A stretch of DNA of 49,363 nucleotides, from NCBI RefSeq assembly GCF_001424835.1, contig NZ_LMCQ01000013.1, positions 1 through 49,363 of the forward strand, in the 5' to 3' direction. Positions 1 to 6,912 of the stretch are shown one piece after another; position 1 is the first letter of the stretch, and each line of letters starts with the position of its first letter. This DNA comes from Variovorax sp. Root318D1 (GTDB taxonomy: Bacteria > Pseudomonadota > Gammaproteobacteria > Burkholderiales > Burkholderiaceae_C). The translations under genes were made by a program, and so were the position numbers. The notes beneath the pieces were generated by a model, which was not told the origin of the DNA, ran no database searches, and saw only the letters and a list, made by a program, of their open reading frames with translations.

Positions 1-581
1 TCCGCGTAGTCGGTGATCACGAGCGAGTTGTTGCCCGGGTTCACGTTGATGGTGTTGTTGGGCGGAATGAGCGGGCGCAGCACCGGCAGCAGGCTGTTCG
101 GCGATTCGTAGTTGAGCCTGAAGATCTGCGTGACGATCTGGTTGCCGGCCACTGAACCCGCGCTGGGCGTGGCGGTGTTGACGGTCTGGGTCTGGAGCTT
201 GGCGTCGGCCTCGGGCACCACCTTGTACAGGCCCTCGGCCTCCACCACGGCAAAGCCCTGCAGGCGCAGCGCCGAGGCGAACTGGTTGAACGCGGCGGCC
301 GGCGCAATGGCTCGGTCGGTGACGAGGTTCATCGTGCCCTTGACGCGCGGATCGACCACCACGTCGCGGCCGGTGACCACGGCCATGGTGCGGGCCACGG
401 CCTCGATGTCGGCGTTGGAAAAGTTGAGCGTGATGGGCTCGCCCCGGCGCGGCGCATCGGGACTGCCGGCTTGTGCGAATGCGGGCGGCACGGCCTGCAT
501 GAAGGTGGCGGCAATCAGCATCTGCGCTGCGAGTGCAACGATGCCGAGGCGGCTGCCGTGCGAAGTCAGTGGCTTCTTCAT
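1..581 (-). CDS. gspD: Type II secretion secretin GspD, N-terminal part (cut by window edge)
   Basis: Outer-membrane secretin of the type II secretion system; only the first ~193 residues are in the window. Translation from the ATG at 581 gives a signal peptide (MKKPLTSHGSRLG, hydrophobic stretch, cleavage near AFAQA). It continues into the N0 domain with the typical secretin start 'ITLNFSNADIEAVARTMAVVTGRDVVVDPRVKG' in shortened form (ITLNFSNADIEAVARTMAV), and then an N1 repeat (FRLNYESPNSLLPVLRPLIP, NPGNNSLVITDYAD). It lies 2 nt downstream of gspN and is the last visible gene of a G-H-I-J-K-L-M-N-D run, so it is very probably co-transcribed. gspE and gspF are not in the window and may follow to the left. 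The family assignment is strong; the C-terminal pore domain cannot be seen. Confidence 0.93.
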   Translation of the reverse strand, partial: MKKPLTSHGSRLGIVALAAQMLIAATFMQAVPPAFAQAGSPDAPRRGEPITLNFSNADIEAVARTMAVVTGRDVVVDPRVKGTMNLVTDRAIAPAAAFNQFASALRLQGFAVVEAEGLYKVVPEADAKLQTQTVNTATPSAGSVAGNQIVTQIFRLNYESPNSLLPVLRPLIPPNNTINVNPGNNSLVITDYA

Positions 582-583
582 GA

Positions 584-1384
584 TCAACCCAGGGTGATGA
601 TCGAACGCGCGTTCTCGCGCCGTCCGATGATGTTCAACAAATTGGAAAGTGCGTCTTCGCGGCCGGCTGCGGCGCTGGCTTCGCCGTTGAAGCGAAAGGC
701 GGTGCCGTTCCAGCTGCCGCTGCCGTTCAGCTGCAGGCTGCCTTCGCGGGTGCTCAGCAGCAGGCTCGGCCGGCTGCCGCCTTCGAGCGTGAGGCGGTAG
801 CTGCCCATCGGCTTCAGGGTCGAAAGGCTCGACGACACGTCGGTGGCGTCGAGTGTGGCCTGGCCTGCGATGCGCAGCACGGGGCCGTCCCACTGCATCG
901 ACAGGGCCTTGGTGGAAAGGTCGAGCGTGCCCTCGAGCTTGAGCGTGTTCCAGGGTGCGCCCAGGCCGGCCAGCAAGGTGGCGGGCCAGCGCGAACTGCC
1001 GTCGCCCCATTGCAGCTGCATGCCGTCCGCGCGCGGGCTGGCCTTGAGTTCGAGCGGCCGGGCCGTGCAGCAGGGCAGGTCGAGCACAGCGAACATGCCG
1101 TTCCAGGTGGGCCGCATGCGCCAGTTGAGCGATCCGGGCAGCGATACCGCCTCGGCGCCCCCGGCACCGCTTGCCAGCACCACCGCCGCCGCGCCGTTCC
1201 AGACCGTGCCGCGCGGGTTGACGAGCAGCAACCGGCCCTGGCTCCAGTTCGACAATGCCGCGGCCAGCCACCGGGCGGGCGCGAACAGCACGAGCGAGAG
1301 CAGCGCGCCGATCACGATGCCGAGAACGGCCCAGCGCCAGCCGCGGCGCGATGTGGGCTCGGAAAGAGAGGAGCGCGTCACCAT
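584..1384 (-). CDS. gspN: Type II secretion system protein GspN
   Basis: A 266-residue accessory inner-membrane protein of the type II secretion machine. I chose the ATG at 1384 (MVTRSSLSEPTSRRGWRWAV) because it precedes the single N-terminal membrane segment (about residues 17-36, VLGIVIGALLSLVLFAPARW) and lies 11 nt after the gspM stop; the reading frame is open further upstream, but that part has the low-complexity look of a shadow of gspM. The periplasmic part contains the GspN-type 'GRLLLVNPRGTVWNG' and repeated short beta-strand motifs (LNWRMRPTWNG, LELKASPRADG). GspN is dispensable in many T2SS and absent from some, and its role is not settled. The position between gspM and gspD and the length fit the family. 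Confidence 0.85.
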   Translation of the reverse strand: MVTRSSLSEPTSRRGWRWAVLGIVIGALLSLVLFAPARWLAAALSNWSQGRLLLVNPRGTVWNGAAAVVLASGAGGAEAVSLPGSLNWRMRPTWNGMFAVLDLPCCTARPLELKASPRADGMQLQWGDGSSRWPATLLAGLGAPWNTLKLEGTLDLSTKALSMQWDGPVLRIAGQATLDATDVSSSLSTLKPMGSYRLTLEGGSRPSLLLSTREGSLQLNGSGSWNGTAFRFNGEASAAAGREDALSNLLNIIGRRENARSIITLG

Positions 1385-1395
1385 GGCGGGCGTGC

Positions 1396-1932
1396 TCAGC
1401 GGGCCGCGGGCAGCGCCATCACCAGCGTGCCCTCCCAGCGCACCTTGGCGGGTTCCTGAGGGTCCTTGTTGCCTGCTGCGGGCGGCACGGCGGCCGAACG
1501 AGTCAGGTGGGCTTCGCGCGGGACGGCGTGGGCATTGCCGCGCGCCTGCGCGAGCCACTGGGCCAGGGCATCGGCAGGCACCGCACGCAGCGTGACGGTG
1601 GCGGCGCCGTCGCCGCTGGCGGTCATGAGCTGGGCGTTGCCGCCCAGGCTTTGGCGCACCGAGGTTTCGAGGCCGCGCAGCGCGTCGTCGCGATTGAGGC
1701 GGGGCTGCGCCTGCAGGGTCTTGGCGCGGTTCTGCAGAGTGGCCATTTGCTGCAGCTGGGCATCGAGCCGCGCGTGTTCGGTCCGTGCTGCGGCCAGCGT
1801 GCGCAGCGCCGGGGCAAGCCCGATCCACCACAGCAGCGCGAGCGCCACCAGCGCGGCAGCGATGGCAACCATGCGCCGCTCGCGCAGATCGAGGGAAGCC
1901 CAGCGGGCGCGGAGTTGTTCGGCGAAGTTCAT
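1396..1932 (-). CDS. gspM: Type II secretion system protein GspM
   Basis: Small bitopic inner-membrane protein (178 aa) of the T2SS assembly platform that partners GspL. The ATG at 1932 (MNFAEQLRARWASLDLRERRMV) overlaps the gspL stop by 4 nt, which indicates translational coupling. Residues about 22-40 form one membrane segment (AIAAALVALALLWWIGLAP), followed by a periplasmic coiled-coil-like stretch (LRTLAAARTEHARLDAQLQQ) and a ferredoxin-like C-terminal domain (VTLRAVPADALAQWLAQARG). The cytoplasmic 'SLDLRERRM' just before the membrane segment is characteristic of GspM. The frame is open beyond the ATG, but that extension overlaps gspL completely and is not credible. Confidence 0.9.
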   Translation of the reverse strand: MNFAEQLRARWASLDLRERRMVAIAAALVALALLWWIGLAPALRTLAAARTEHARLDAQLQQMATLQNRAKTLQAQPRLNRDDALRGLETSVRQSLGGNAQLMTASGDGAATVTLRAVPADALAQWLAQARGNAHAVPREAHLTRSAAVPPAAGNKDPQEPAKVRWEGTLVMALPAAR

Positions 1933-3140
1933 CGCGAAACCTCGGCCTGCACCAGCAGCAGATCGCCTTCGGCGCGCACGCTGTAGCCGCGCGGTCCCAT
2001 GGCGCCTGAAAGCCGCGTGAGCTCCGAAGGCTGCAGGGCCAGGCCGCGCAGGCGCAGTTGACCAGCGCTGTAGTCGATGGCGCTGGGCGTGCGGCCGGGC
2101 GGAAGGTTGGTGGCGAGCGCGCCGATCATCGGTTCGAAGTCGCTGCCCGCGACGTCGCCCACCGCCTGCTGCAGCGCGGCGACCTCGCGCGCCATCTGTA
2201 CCGGCGCATCGACCACGAGTTTCACGGAAGGGAAGGTTTGGGTCAGCATGGTCTTGACGGCCTGGCGCTTGGACTCGAGTGCGTTGCGCTCCTTCCAGGC
2301 CCAGGCGTTGAGGCCGATCAGCTGCGTGAGCAGCAGGGCGATGACGCCCCAGCGCGCGGCGCGCCACTCGGGTGCGTAGCGCAGCGTCTGGAACACGGAT
2401 GCGAATTTCTTGCCGGCGCGGGCGCGGCCCGTCACGGCAAGGTCGAACTGCGCAAGCTCCCAGGGCGAGCGCGCAGCCTGGAGCCAGCGCTGCGGCGCTT
2501 GCACGATAGGCAGGCGCCGTTCGAGCAAATGCTCGGCGGCTTCGGCGACGGCGGGTTCGGCGGAAATGACGGCGGTGTCGAGCGGCAGGCTGCCCGCGAG
2601 CGCCAGCCCCGCACCGGCCAGCGGCAGCGAGACGACGCCATCGGCATCGCACACGGTGAGCTGCGGCGCCTCGGCAACGCCCGTGACCTGCAGCAGAGGC
2701 GGGCTGTCGGCGGGCTGCGGCGCAAATTCGGGAACGATGCGCAGCACGCGCCGTCCCGTCGATTCGAGGCCCTGCACGAGGCTGCGCAACCAGATGCGAT
2801 TACAGGCCGCCACCCAGACCGGCGCGCCGGCCTTGGCCTCGGGTTCTAGCGCGAAGTGCAAGGCTTCAGGCTCATCGAGCAGTTGCTCTTCGAGCAGGCC
2901 GTCGAGCACCGCGCGCAATTTCGAGGTGCTACCCATGCTGCCCTTGGGCAGCGTGACCCGGTGCCAGGAAAGCGCCGCGGCGGGAATGCCGAGCATGACT
3001 TCCGTGCTGGCCGGCAGCAGCGTGAGCAGCGCGCGGCCGTGGCTGCGCAATGCGATGCCGTCGTCGCCTGCCTGGGCCCAGTCGTACTCGCCGGCGGTGT
3101 CGGCCGGAGGGAGGGGGGCAATGAGCAGCAGCGGTGTCAT
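1929..3140 (-). CDS. gspL: Type II secretion system protein GspL
   Basis: 403-residue inner-membrane protein that recruits the GspE ATPase through its cytoplasmic domain and contacts GspM in the periplasm. The cytoplasmic actin-like domain covers roughly residues 1-250 (typical pieces: AALSWHRVTLPKGSM, LRAVLDGLLEEQLLDEPEAL). One membrane segment follows the 'LRYAPEWRAARWGVIALLL' stretch, then a periplasmic domain ends at 'RGYSVRAEGDLLLVQAEVSR'. Start ATG at 3140. It is separated from gspK by 136 nt, the only real gap in the gsp run, so a secondary promoter there is possible. It overlaps gspM by 4 nt. Confidence 0.9.
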   Translation of the reverse strand: MTPLLLIAPLPPADTAGEYDWAQAGDDGIALRSHGRALLTLLPASTEVMLGIPAAALSWHRVTLPKGSMGSTSKLRAVLDGLLEEQLLDEPEALHFALEPEAKAGAPVWVAACNRIWLRSLVQGLESTGRRVLRIVPEFAPQPADSPPLLQVTGVAEAPQLTVCDADGVVSLPLAGAGLALAGSLPLDTAVISAEPAVAEAAEHLLERRLPIVQAPQRWLQAARSPWELAQFDLAVTGRARAGKKFASVFQTLRYAPEWRAARWGVIALLLTQLIGLNAWAWKERNALESKRQAVKTMLTQTFPSVKLVVDAPVQMAREVAALQQAVGDVAGSDFEPMIGALATNLPPGRTPSAIDYSAGQLRLRGLALQPSELTRLSGAMGPRGYSVRAEGDLLLVQAEVSR

Positions 3141-3191
3141 TTCTATTTGGGAAAGGGCGGGTGATTGTAGGGTTGCGCCTGCTGGATAAGT

Positions 3192-3208
3192 GCTACTTTA
3201 TTTGTAGC
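3192..3208. repeat. Short hairpin repeat in the gspK-gspL gap
   Basis: GCTAC (3192-3196), a 7-nt A/T loop, then GTAGC (3204-3208). Similar 'GCTAC-A/T-GTAGC' units are scattered in intergenic DNA of Comamonadaceae as I remember them, so this may be a degenerate copy of a dispersed element. It lacks a T-run on the minus strand and is a poor terminator. The rest of the 136-nt gap (3141-3276) shows no gene. Confidence 0.3.
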
Positions 3209-3276
3209 GTGTGACGTAGATGCGACGCGGGCCGGACGATTTTTTGGTGCAAGAAATTCGCGGAGGATGGCGCGAC

Positions 3277-4290
3277 TCAGGGTTTAGCCGGAGGGGCGGC
3301 CAAGCCGGCGCCGCGGTTGCGCCAGATCGTCTTCACGGTAATGCCATCGCGCTGCAGCAGCGAGCGTTCTTCGACCCAAGTGCGATCGAGCCGCAGCCTG
3401 CCGTAGACCTCGAAGAACTGGGTGCTCACGCTGTGCTGGTTGGCGTTGAACTGGGTGCCGCCGTTCGGAAGGGCGGTGTTGGCGTCGGCAATCTGCTTGA
3501 AGAACGAGCGGGTGCGCTTTTCGACCACCTGGCGCGCATCGCTGATGCTCAGCGACGGCAGGCTGGCGCTGATCGCCTCGGCACTCGCGGTGTTGATGTT
3601 GAGCGGCGTGCGCACCGGAAGAATCGTGACGTAGGGTTCGAGGGCGGCCGCGGTCGAGGGCGAAAGGCCGAGCCACACCAGCTGCGAAACCTCCTGCGGC
3701 ATCAGTGGCGCCGCGCCGGCATCGCCCCCGCCCGCGGCATCGGTTCCGGTGGCGAGCGCGCGCACGAGGGAAGCGGTCATCGCGCTGAGCTCCGAGGCCG
3801 GCAGGCCCAGGATGTTGAACAGCTTGGTGAAGGTGGCGACGCTCGCCGGCACCGGCTTGTTGCCGTCGACCAGCGACAGCACGTTGAGCTTGGATTGCGC
3901 ATCGACGATGCGGCCCGAGAGGAATGCGTCGGGCAGTCCTTCGAGGTTGTCGCTGGCCACGTTCTTTTCGGCCGACAAAAAGCTGGCGAGCCTCGCTTCG
4001 GCGAGCGGCACGGCCCAGGGCTCGGCCAGGTGGTCGGGTCCGCCGGTGAGCGCGTCTTCACGCAGGATCAGGCGTGACCAGTCGAGCGCGCCGACCAGCA
4101 CCCACGCCGCCTGCACGCGTCCGCGCTCGGCGGCCTCGACCTCGGACGCACGCCATTGCTGCCACAGCGCGGCGGCGGAAAAAGTGGCGACCAGCATCAC
4201 GGTCAGCATGGCCGCGAGCAGCGCGGCGCCGGACTGCCGCCCGGTACTTGCACGCGGGCGGTTCGCAGAGAAAGGACGAGGTGCCGTCAC
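3277..4290 (-). CDS. gspK: Type II secretion minor pseudopilin GspK
   Basis: 337-residue minor pseudopilin that caps the pseudopilus tip together with GspI and GspJ. The start is GTG at 4290, overlapping the gspJ stop as GTGA. The leader is basic (MTAPRPFSANRPRASTGRQSG) and is followed by the pseudopilin hydrophobic helix AALLAAMLTVMLVATFSAAA; prepilin peptidase would cut after G21. The large globular insertion is typical of GspK (LDWSRLILREDAL; GRIVDAQSKLNVLSLV; TPLNINTASAEAISASLPSL, the SAM-like segment). Unlike the other pseudopilins GspK lacks the +5 glutamate; none is seen here either, in agreement with the family. Confidence 0.93.
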   Translation of the reverse strand: MTAPRPFSANRPRASTGRQSGAALLAAMLTVMLVATFSAAALWQQWRASEVEAAERGRVQAAWVLVGALDWSRLILREDALTGGPDHLAEPWAVPLAEARLASFLSAEKNVASDNLEGLPDAFLSGRIVDAQSKLNVLSLVDGNKPVPASVATFTKLFNILGLPASELSAMTASLVRALATGTDAAGGGDAGAAPLMPQEVSQLVWLGLSPSTAAALEPYVTILPVRTPLNINTASAEAISASLPSLSISDARQVVEKRTRSFFKQIADANTALPNGGTQFNANQHSVSTQFFEVYGRLRLDRTWVEERSLLQRDGITVKTIWRNRGAGLAAPPAKP

Positions 4291-4970
4291 GATCGCGGTG
4301 CTCCCACCGTCGGCTTGACCCAGTCGCGCGTGATGGCGCCCGCCAGCCCGTCGCCGGGCGACAGGTTCAGCACCAGGCGAACGCCGTCAGGCATGTTCAC
4401 GATGGCGCCCGTGGGGTTGGCCGGGTTTGCCGGATTGGGCGTGCCGCTCGGCAGCTCGCCCGCCGGGCTCCAGGTGTTCTCGCGGAAATAGAAGAGTTGC
4501 CAGCCGTCGACCGGCATCAGCGCGGTTTCTCCGCCGCCGCCTTCCTGCGCCCAGGAAGCGGCCATGTTCCAGGCCTGCTGCCATTCGCCGCGCGTGGTGA
4601 AGGGCTGCGACTGCCAGCGCCGCCAGCGGGTGCCGTCGACGCCCGAGCGCAGCGTCCACGCCACCACCAGCATGGCCGGCGCGGACGCATCGCTGCCACG
4701 GCGCGTGAGCCGCAGCACGCGGCCGTTCCAGTCGATGGGGCGGGTCTGCGCGAGCGCGGTCACGGCGTCGAGGTCGGTGCTCCATTGCGAAAGCGTGGTC
4801 TGTAGCGTCAGCACCGCGTCGGCTCGCTGCTGGTTCTGCGCGGTGGCGCGCGACATGGCGTCGAGCCCGCGCCAGCTCATGATTGCCAGCAGCGCCATGA
4901 CTGCAATGGCCACCAGCAACTCGATCAGCGTGAAGCCCCGGTAGGTTTGCCGGTTCGCGACGCGGCGCAT
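4287..4970 (-). CDS. gspJ: Type II secretion minor pseudopilin GspJ
   Basis: 227-residue minor pseudopilin. The class-III signal is clear: MRRVANRQTYRG then FTLIELLVAIAVMALLAIMSWRGLDAM, with cleavage after G12 and the conserved Glu at +5. The region after the helix (AQNQQRADAVLTLQTTLSQWSTDLDAV) is the usual GspJ helix. It ends near RLVLNLSPGDGLAGAITRDW, as in GspJ proteins. It starts with ATG at 4970, overlapping the gspI stop by one base, and its stop overlaps the gspK GTG start, so the whole H-I-J-K group is translationally coupled. Confidence 0.93.
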   Translation of the reverse strand: MRRVANRQTYRGFTLIELLVAIAVMALLAIMSWRGLDAMSRATAQNQQRADAVLTLQTTLSQWSTDLDAVTALAQTRPIDWNGRVLRLTRRGSDASAPAMLVVAWTLRSGVDGTRWRRWQSQPFTTRGEWQQAWNMAASWAQEGGGGETALMPVDGWQLFYFRENTWSPAGELPSGTPNPANPANPTGAIVNMPDGVRLVLNLSPGDGLAGAITRDWVKPTVGAPRS

Positions 4971-5347
4971 CAGAAGCGGCCCACCACGGTCGAGATGCGC
5001 AGCACCGGCGCGTTGGCCTCATCGCGCACCTGCACGTCGACGCGCCGGAAGTTCGGGTTGAGCGTCGCGATGGTGGAGGTGGTGACGTTGAATGAAACGC
5101 CGGCCTGCACGCAGATGGAACCCGAATCGCCGACGGCCGGCATTTGCCGCGCGAGCCGCGCCTTGGCAAGTTCGTTTTCTGCGCACAGGTCGGCCAGCAG
5201 CAGATCGGACTGGCGCTGCGCATTGCGGGTGAGCGACATCGTGGCCTGCGATCCGGCGGCCAGCGCCAGGGCGACGATGCCGAGCGCGATCAGCACTTCG
5301 ATCAGCGTGAATCCGCGGCATGCCGATCGGCGCCCGTTCGTCGTCAT
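4970..5347 (-). CDS. gspI: Type II secretion minor pseudopilin GspI
   Basis: 125-residue minor pseudopilin. From the ATG at 5347 the protein reads MTTNGRRSACRG followed by FTLIEVLIALGIVALALAAG, giving a 12-residue leader and a +5 Glu. Length (about 120-130 aa) and the GspI landmarks (SDLLLADLCAENELAKARL; FRRVDVQVRD; VLRISTVVG) fit. The start overlaps the gspH stop by 4 nt (ATGA). The frame is open further upstream, but the pseudopilin leader identifies this ATG. Confidence 0.92.
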   Translation of the reverse strand: MTTNGRRSACRGFTLIEVLIALGIVALALAAGSQATMSLTRNAQRQSDLLLADLCAENELAKARLARQMPAVGDSGSICVQAGVSFNVTTSTIATLNPNFRRVDVQVRDEANAPVLRISTVVGRF

Positions 5348-5808
5348 GGCGAGCTCACGGAGAAGGGCCGCAAGCCGTCGGTGGCAACGCGCAGCGAACG
5401 CGCGGGCGGGCCTTCGGAATAAAGGACGATCTGCTGCGCGGCAATGATCGGATCGGGCCCCAGCAGCACGGCGGGAATCGGCGCGCCGTTGGCCAGCGCA
5501 GCCTGGGCGCTGATGCCGCTGGTGGCCCAGCCGTTGGGCAGGGCGTCGGGCGGCAGGCCCTCGAACACGAAGCTGCCGCCTTCCACCAGGCGCCATCGCA
5601 CCGCGACGCCGCTGGCGCGCGACTGGGCACGCGCCGATTCGAGCAGTGCCGCGAGCCGGTCGGCCTCGCGATCGAGCCGGGCCGCGCTGCTGTCGCGCAT
5701 CGCGAAGGCCACGCTGGCGGTGGCCATCGCGATGATCGCGATCACCACGATCAGCTCGAGCAGCGTGAAGCCGCCGCTGCGCCTACTGCCAGCTGCCGAT
5801 GTCGGCAT
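5344..5808 (-). CDS. gspH: Type II secretion minor pseudopilin GspH
   Basis: 154-residue minor pseudopilin linking the GspG shaft to the GspI-J-K tip. I chose ATG 5808 (MPTSAAGSRRSGG, then FTLLELIVVIAIIAMATAS) since GAGGG lies a few bases upstream; a GTG at 5823 is in frame and would add five residues. The family pieces MRDSSAARLDREADRLAALLESARAQS and GVAVRWRLVEGG are in place (quoted in parts). The start lies inside the end of gspG (26 nt overlap), which indicates tight coupling. Confidence 0.9.
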   Translation of the reverse strand: MPTSAAGSRRSGGFTLLELIVVIAIIAMATASVAFAMRDSSAARLDREADRLAALLESARAQSRASGVAVRWRLVEGGSFVFEGLPPDALPNGWATSGISAQAALANGAPIPAVLLGPDPIIAAQQIVLYSEGPPARSLRVATDGLRPFSVSSP

Positions 5809-6223
5809 TCTTGCCCTCGCCACCGGCCTGTCCGTCGGCGCCGAGCGAGAGCACGTCGATCTCGCCCTTGATGCCCGGGTTCATGTATTGGTAAGGGTGG
5901 CCCCACGGATCGTTGGGCAGTTTTTCGACGTACGGCTTCCAGTTGGGCGCGGCCGGGCCGGCGGTGGGGCGCACAAGCAGCGCCTGCAGGCCTTGCTCGG
6001 CGGTGGGGTAGCGTTGGTTGTCCAGGCGATAGAGCTTGAGCGCCTGCATCAGGTTGTTGATGTCGGTTTTGGCGGCGGTCACGCGGGCGTCGTCCGCGCG
6101 CTCGATCACGTTCGGCACGATCAGCGCGGCAAGCACGCCGATGATGACCAGAACCACCATCAGCTCGATCAGCGTGAAGCCGCGCTGGGCGGTGCGGGTG
6201 GCGGCGCGAAGGATTTTTTTCAT
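5783..6223 (-). CDS. gspG: Type II secretion major pseudopilin GspG
   Basis: Major pseudopilin (146 aa) that forms the shaft of the type II pseudopilus. ATG at 6223; leader MKKILRAATRTAQRG, then FTLIELMVVLVIIGVLAALI with the +5 Glu. The conserved GspG core is present: NVIERADDARVTAAKTDINN, LKLYRLDNQRYPTAEQGL, and the calcium-loop region near NDPWGHPYQYMNPGIKGEID and SLGADGQAGGEGKNADIGSW. An upstream in-frame ATG at 6274 would overlap the divergent gspC start and lacks a pseudopilin leader. It heads the minus-strand gsp transcript; the 49 bp to gspC must hold both promoters. Confidence 0.95.
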   Translation of the reverse strand: MKKILRAATRTAQRGFTLIELMVVLVIIGVLAALIVPNVIERADDARVTAAKTDINNLMQALKLYRLDNQRYPTAEQGLQALLVRPTAGPAAPNWKPYVEKLPNDPWGHPYQYMNPGIKGEIDVLSLGADGQAGGEGKNADIGSWQ

Positions 6224-6272
6224 AGCTTGGGTGACGTGATGCGGAAGGCGCGCTGCATGATAATCCGCGGCC

Positions 6273-6893
6273 ATGACAAGTCCCTATTCCGCCGCGCGCT
6301 GGCACGCCCCCGTTGCAACCACGGGACTCTGGGCGCTGGCCGCTGGTGCGGCGGTGTTCTGGGGGCTTCGGCTCGCGAGCCCGGCGGAGCCCGTGGCCGC
6401 GGCGGCCACGATGCCCCGACCTTCGGTTTCAGCCGATGCGGATGCGGTGGCGCGGCTGCTCGGGGCGGTTTCGGCATCGGAAGCGGCACCCACGATGCCG
6501 GAGGCCGCCAGCCGCTTTGCGTTGTCAGGCGTGGTCGCGGATCCGTTCAACCAGGGGGCGGCCCTGATCTCCATCGACGGCAAGCCTCCGAGGCCGTTTC
6601 GCGTCGGTTCGCGTGTTGGCGACAACTATGTGTTGCAGTCGGTGGGGGTGCGCTCGGCGACGCTCGGCGCCAGCGCATCGGGGCCGGCGGCGTTCACGCT
6701 GCAATTGCCTGTGCGGGCGCCGATCAGCGTTGGCAGCCCGGTGCCGGTGGGCATGACGCCGTCGCCACGGCCCAGCGGCCTGTTCCCAGCCACGGCGCCC
6801 GCCGTCGTGGCGCCGCCTCCCGAGGCGGCTGCGCCGCAGCCGGTGCCGCCGCAGGCGCCCGTGCAGCAACCCCCCACGCAAGCTGCGCAGTAA
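6273..6893 (+). CDS. gspC: Type II secretion system protein GspC
   Basis: 206-residue inner-membrane component that connects the T2SS platform to the secretin. One N-terminal membrane segment (about residues 17-33, TTGLWALAAGAAVFWGL) precedes the homology region that binds GspD N0 (about 70-125: ASRFALSGVVADPFNQGAAL, ISIDGKPPRPFRVGSRVGDN). After residue ~145 there is only a Pro/Ala/Gln-rich tail (PPPEAAAPQPVPPQAPVQQP) and no PDZ or coiled-coil domain, so the protein is shorter than the ~270-300 aa of the classical GspC. It is transcribed divergently from gspG rather than leading the operon. It is convergent with ilvA, with 19 nt between stops. Confidence 0.88.
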   Translation: MTSPYSAARWHAPVATTGLWALAAGAAVFWGLRLASPAEPVAAAATMPRPSVSADADAVARLLGAVSASEAAPTMPEAASRFALSGVVADPFNQGAALISIDGKPPRPFRVGSRVGDNYVLQSVGVRSATLGASASGPAAFTLQLPVRAPISVGSPVPVGMTPSPRPSGLFPATAPAVVAPPPEAAAPQPVPPQAPVQQPPTQAAQ

Positions 6894-6912
6894 GCGCAGG
6901 CGCGCGACTGGG

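Noticed and set aside
584..1831. 415-codon frame as a long GspN
   Set aside because: The part before the ATG at 1384 is a low-complexity Arg/Ala/Pro shadow of gspM in another frame.
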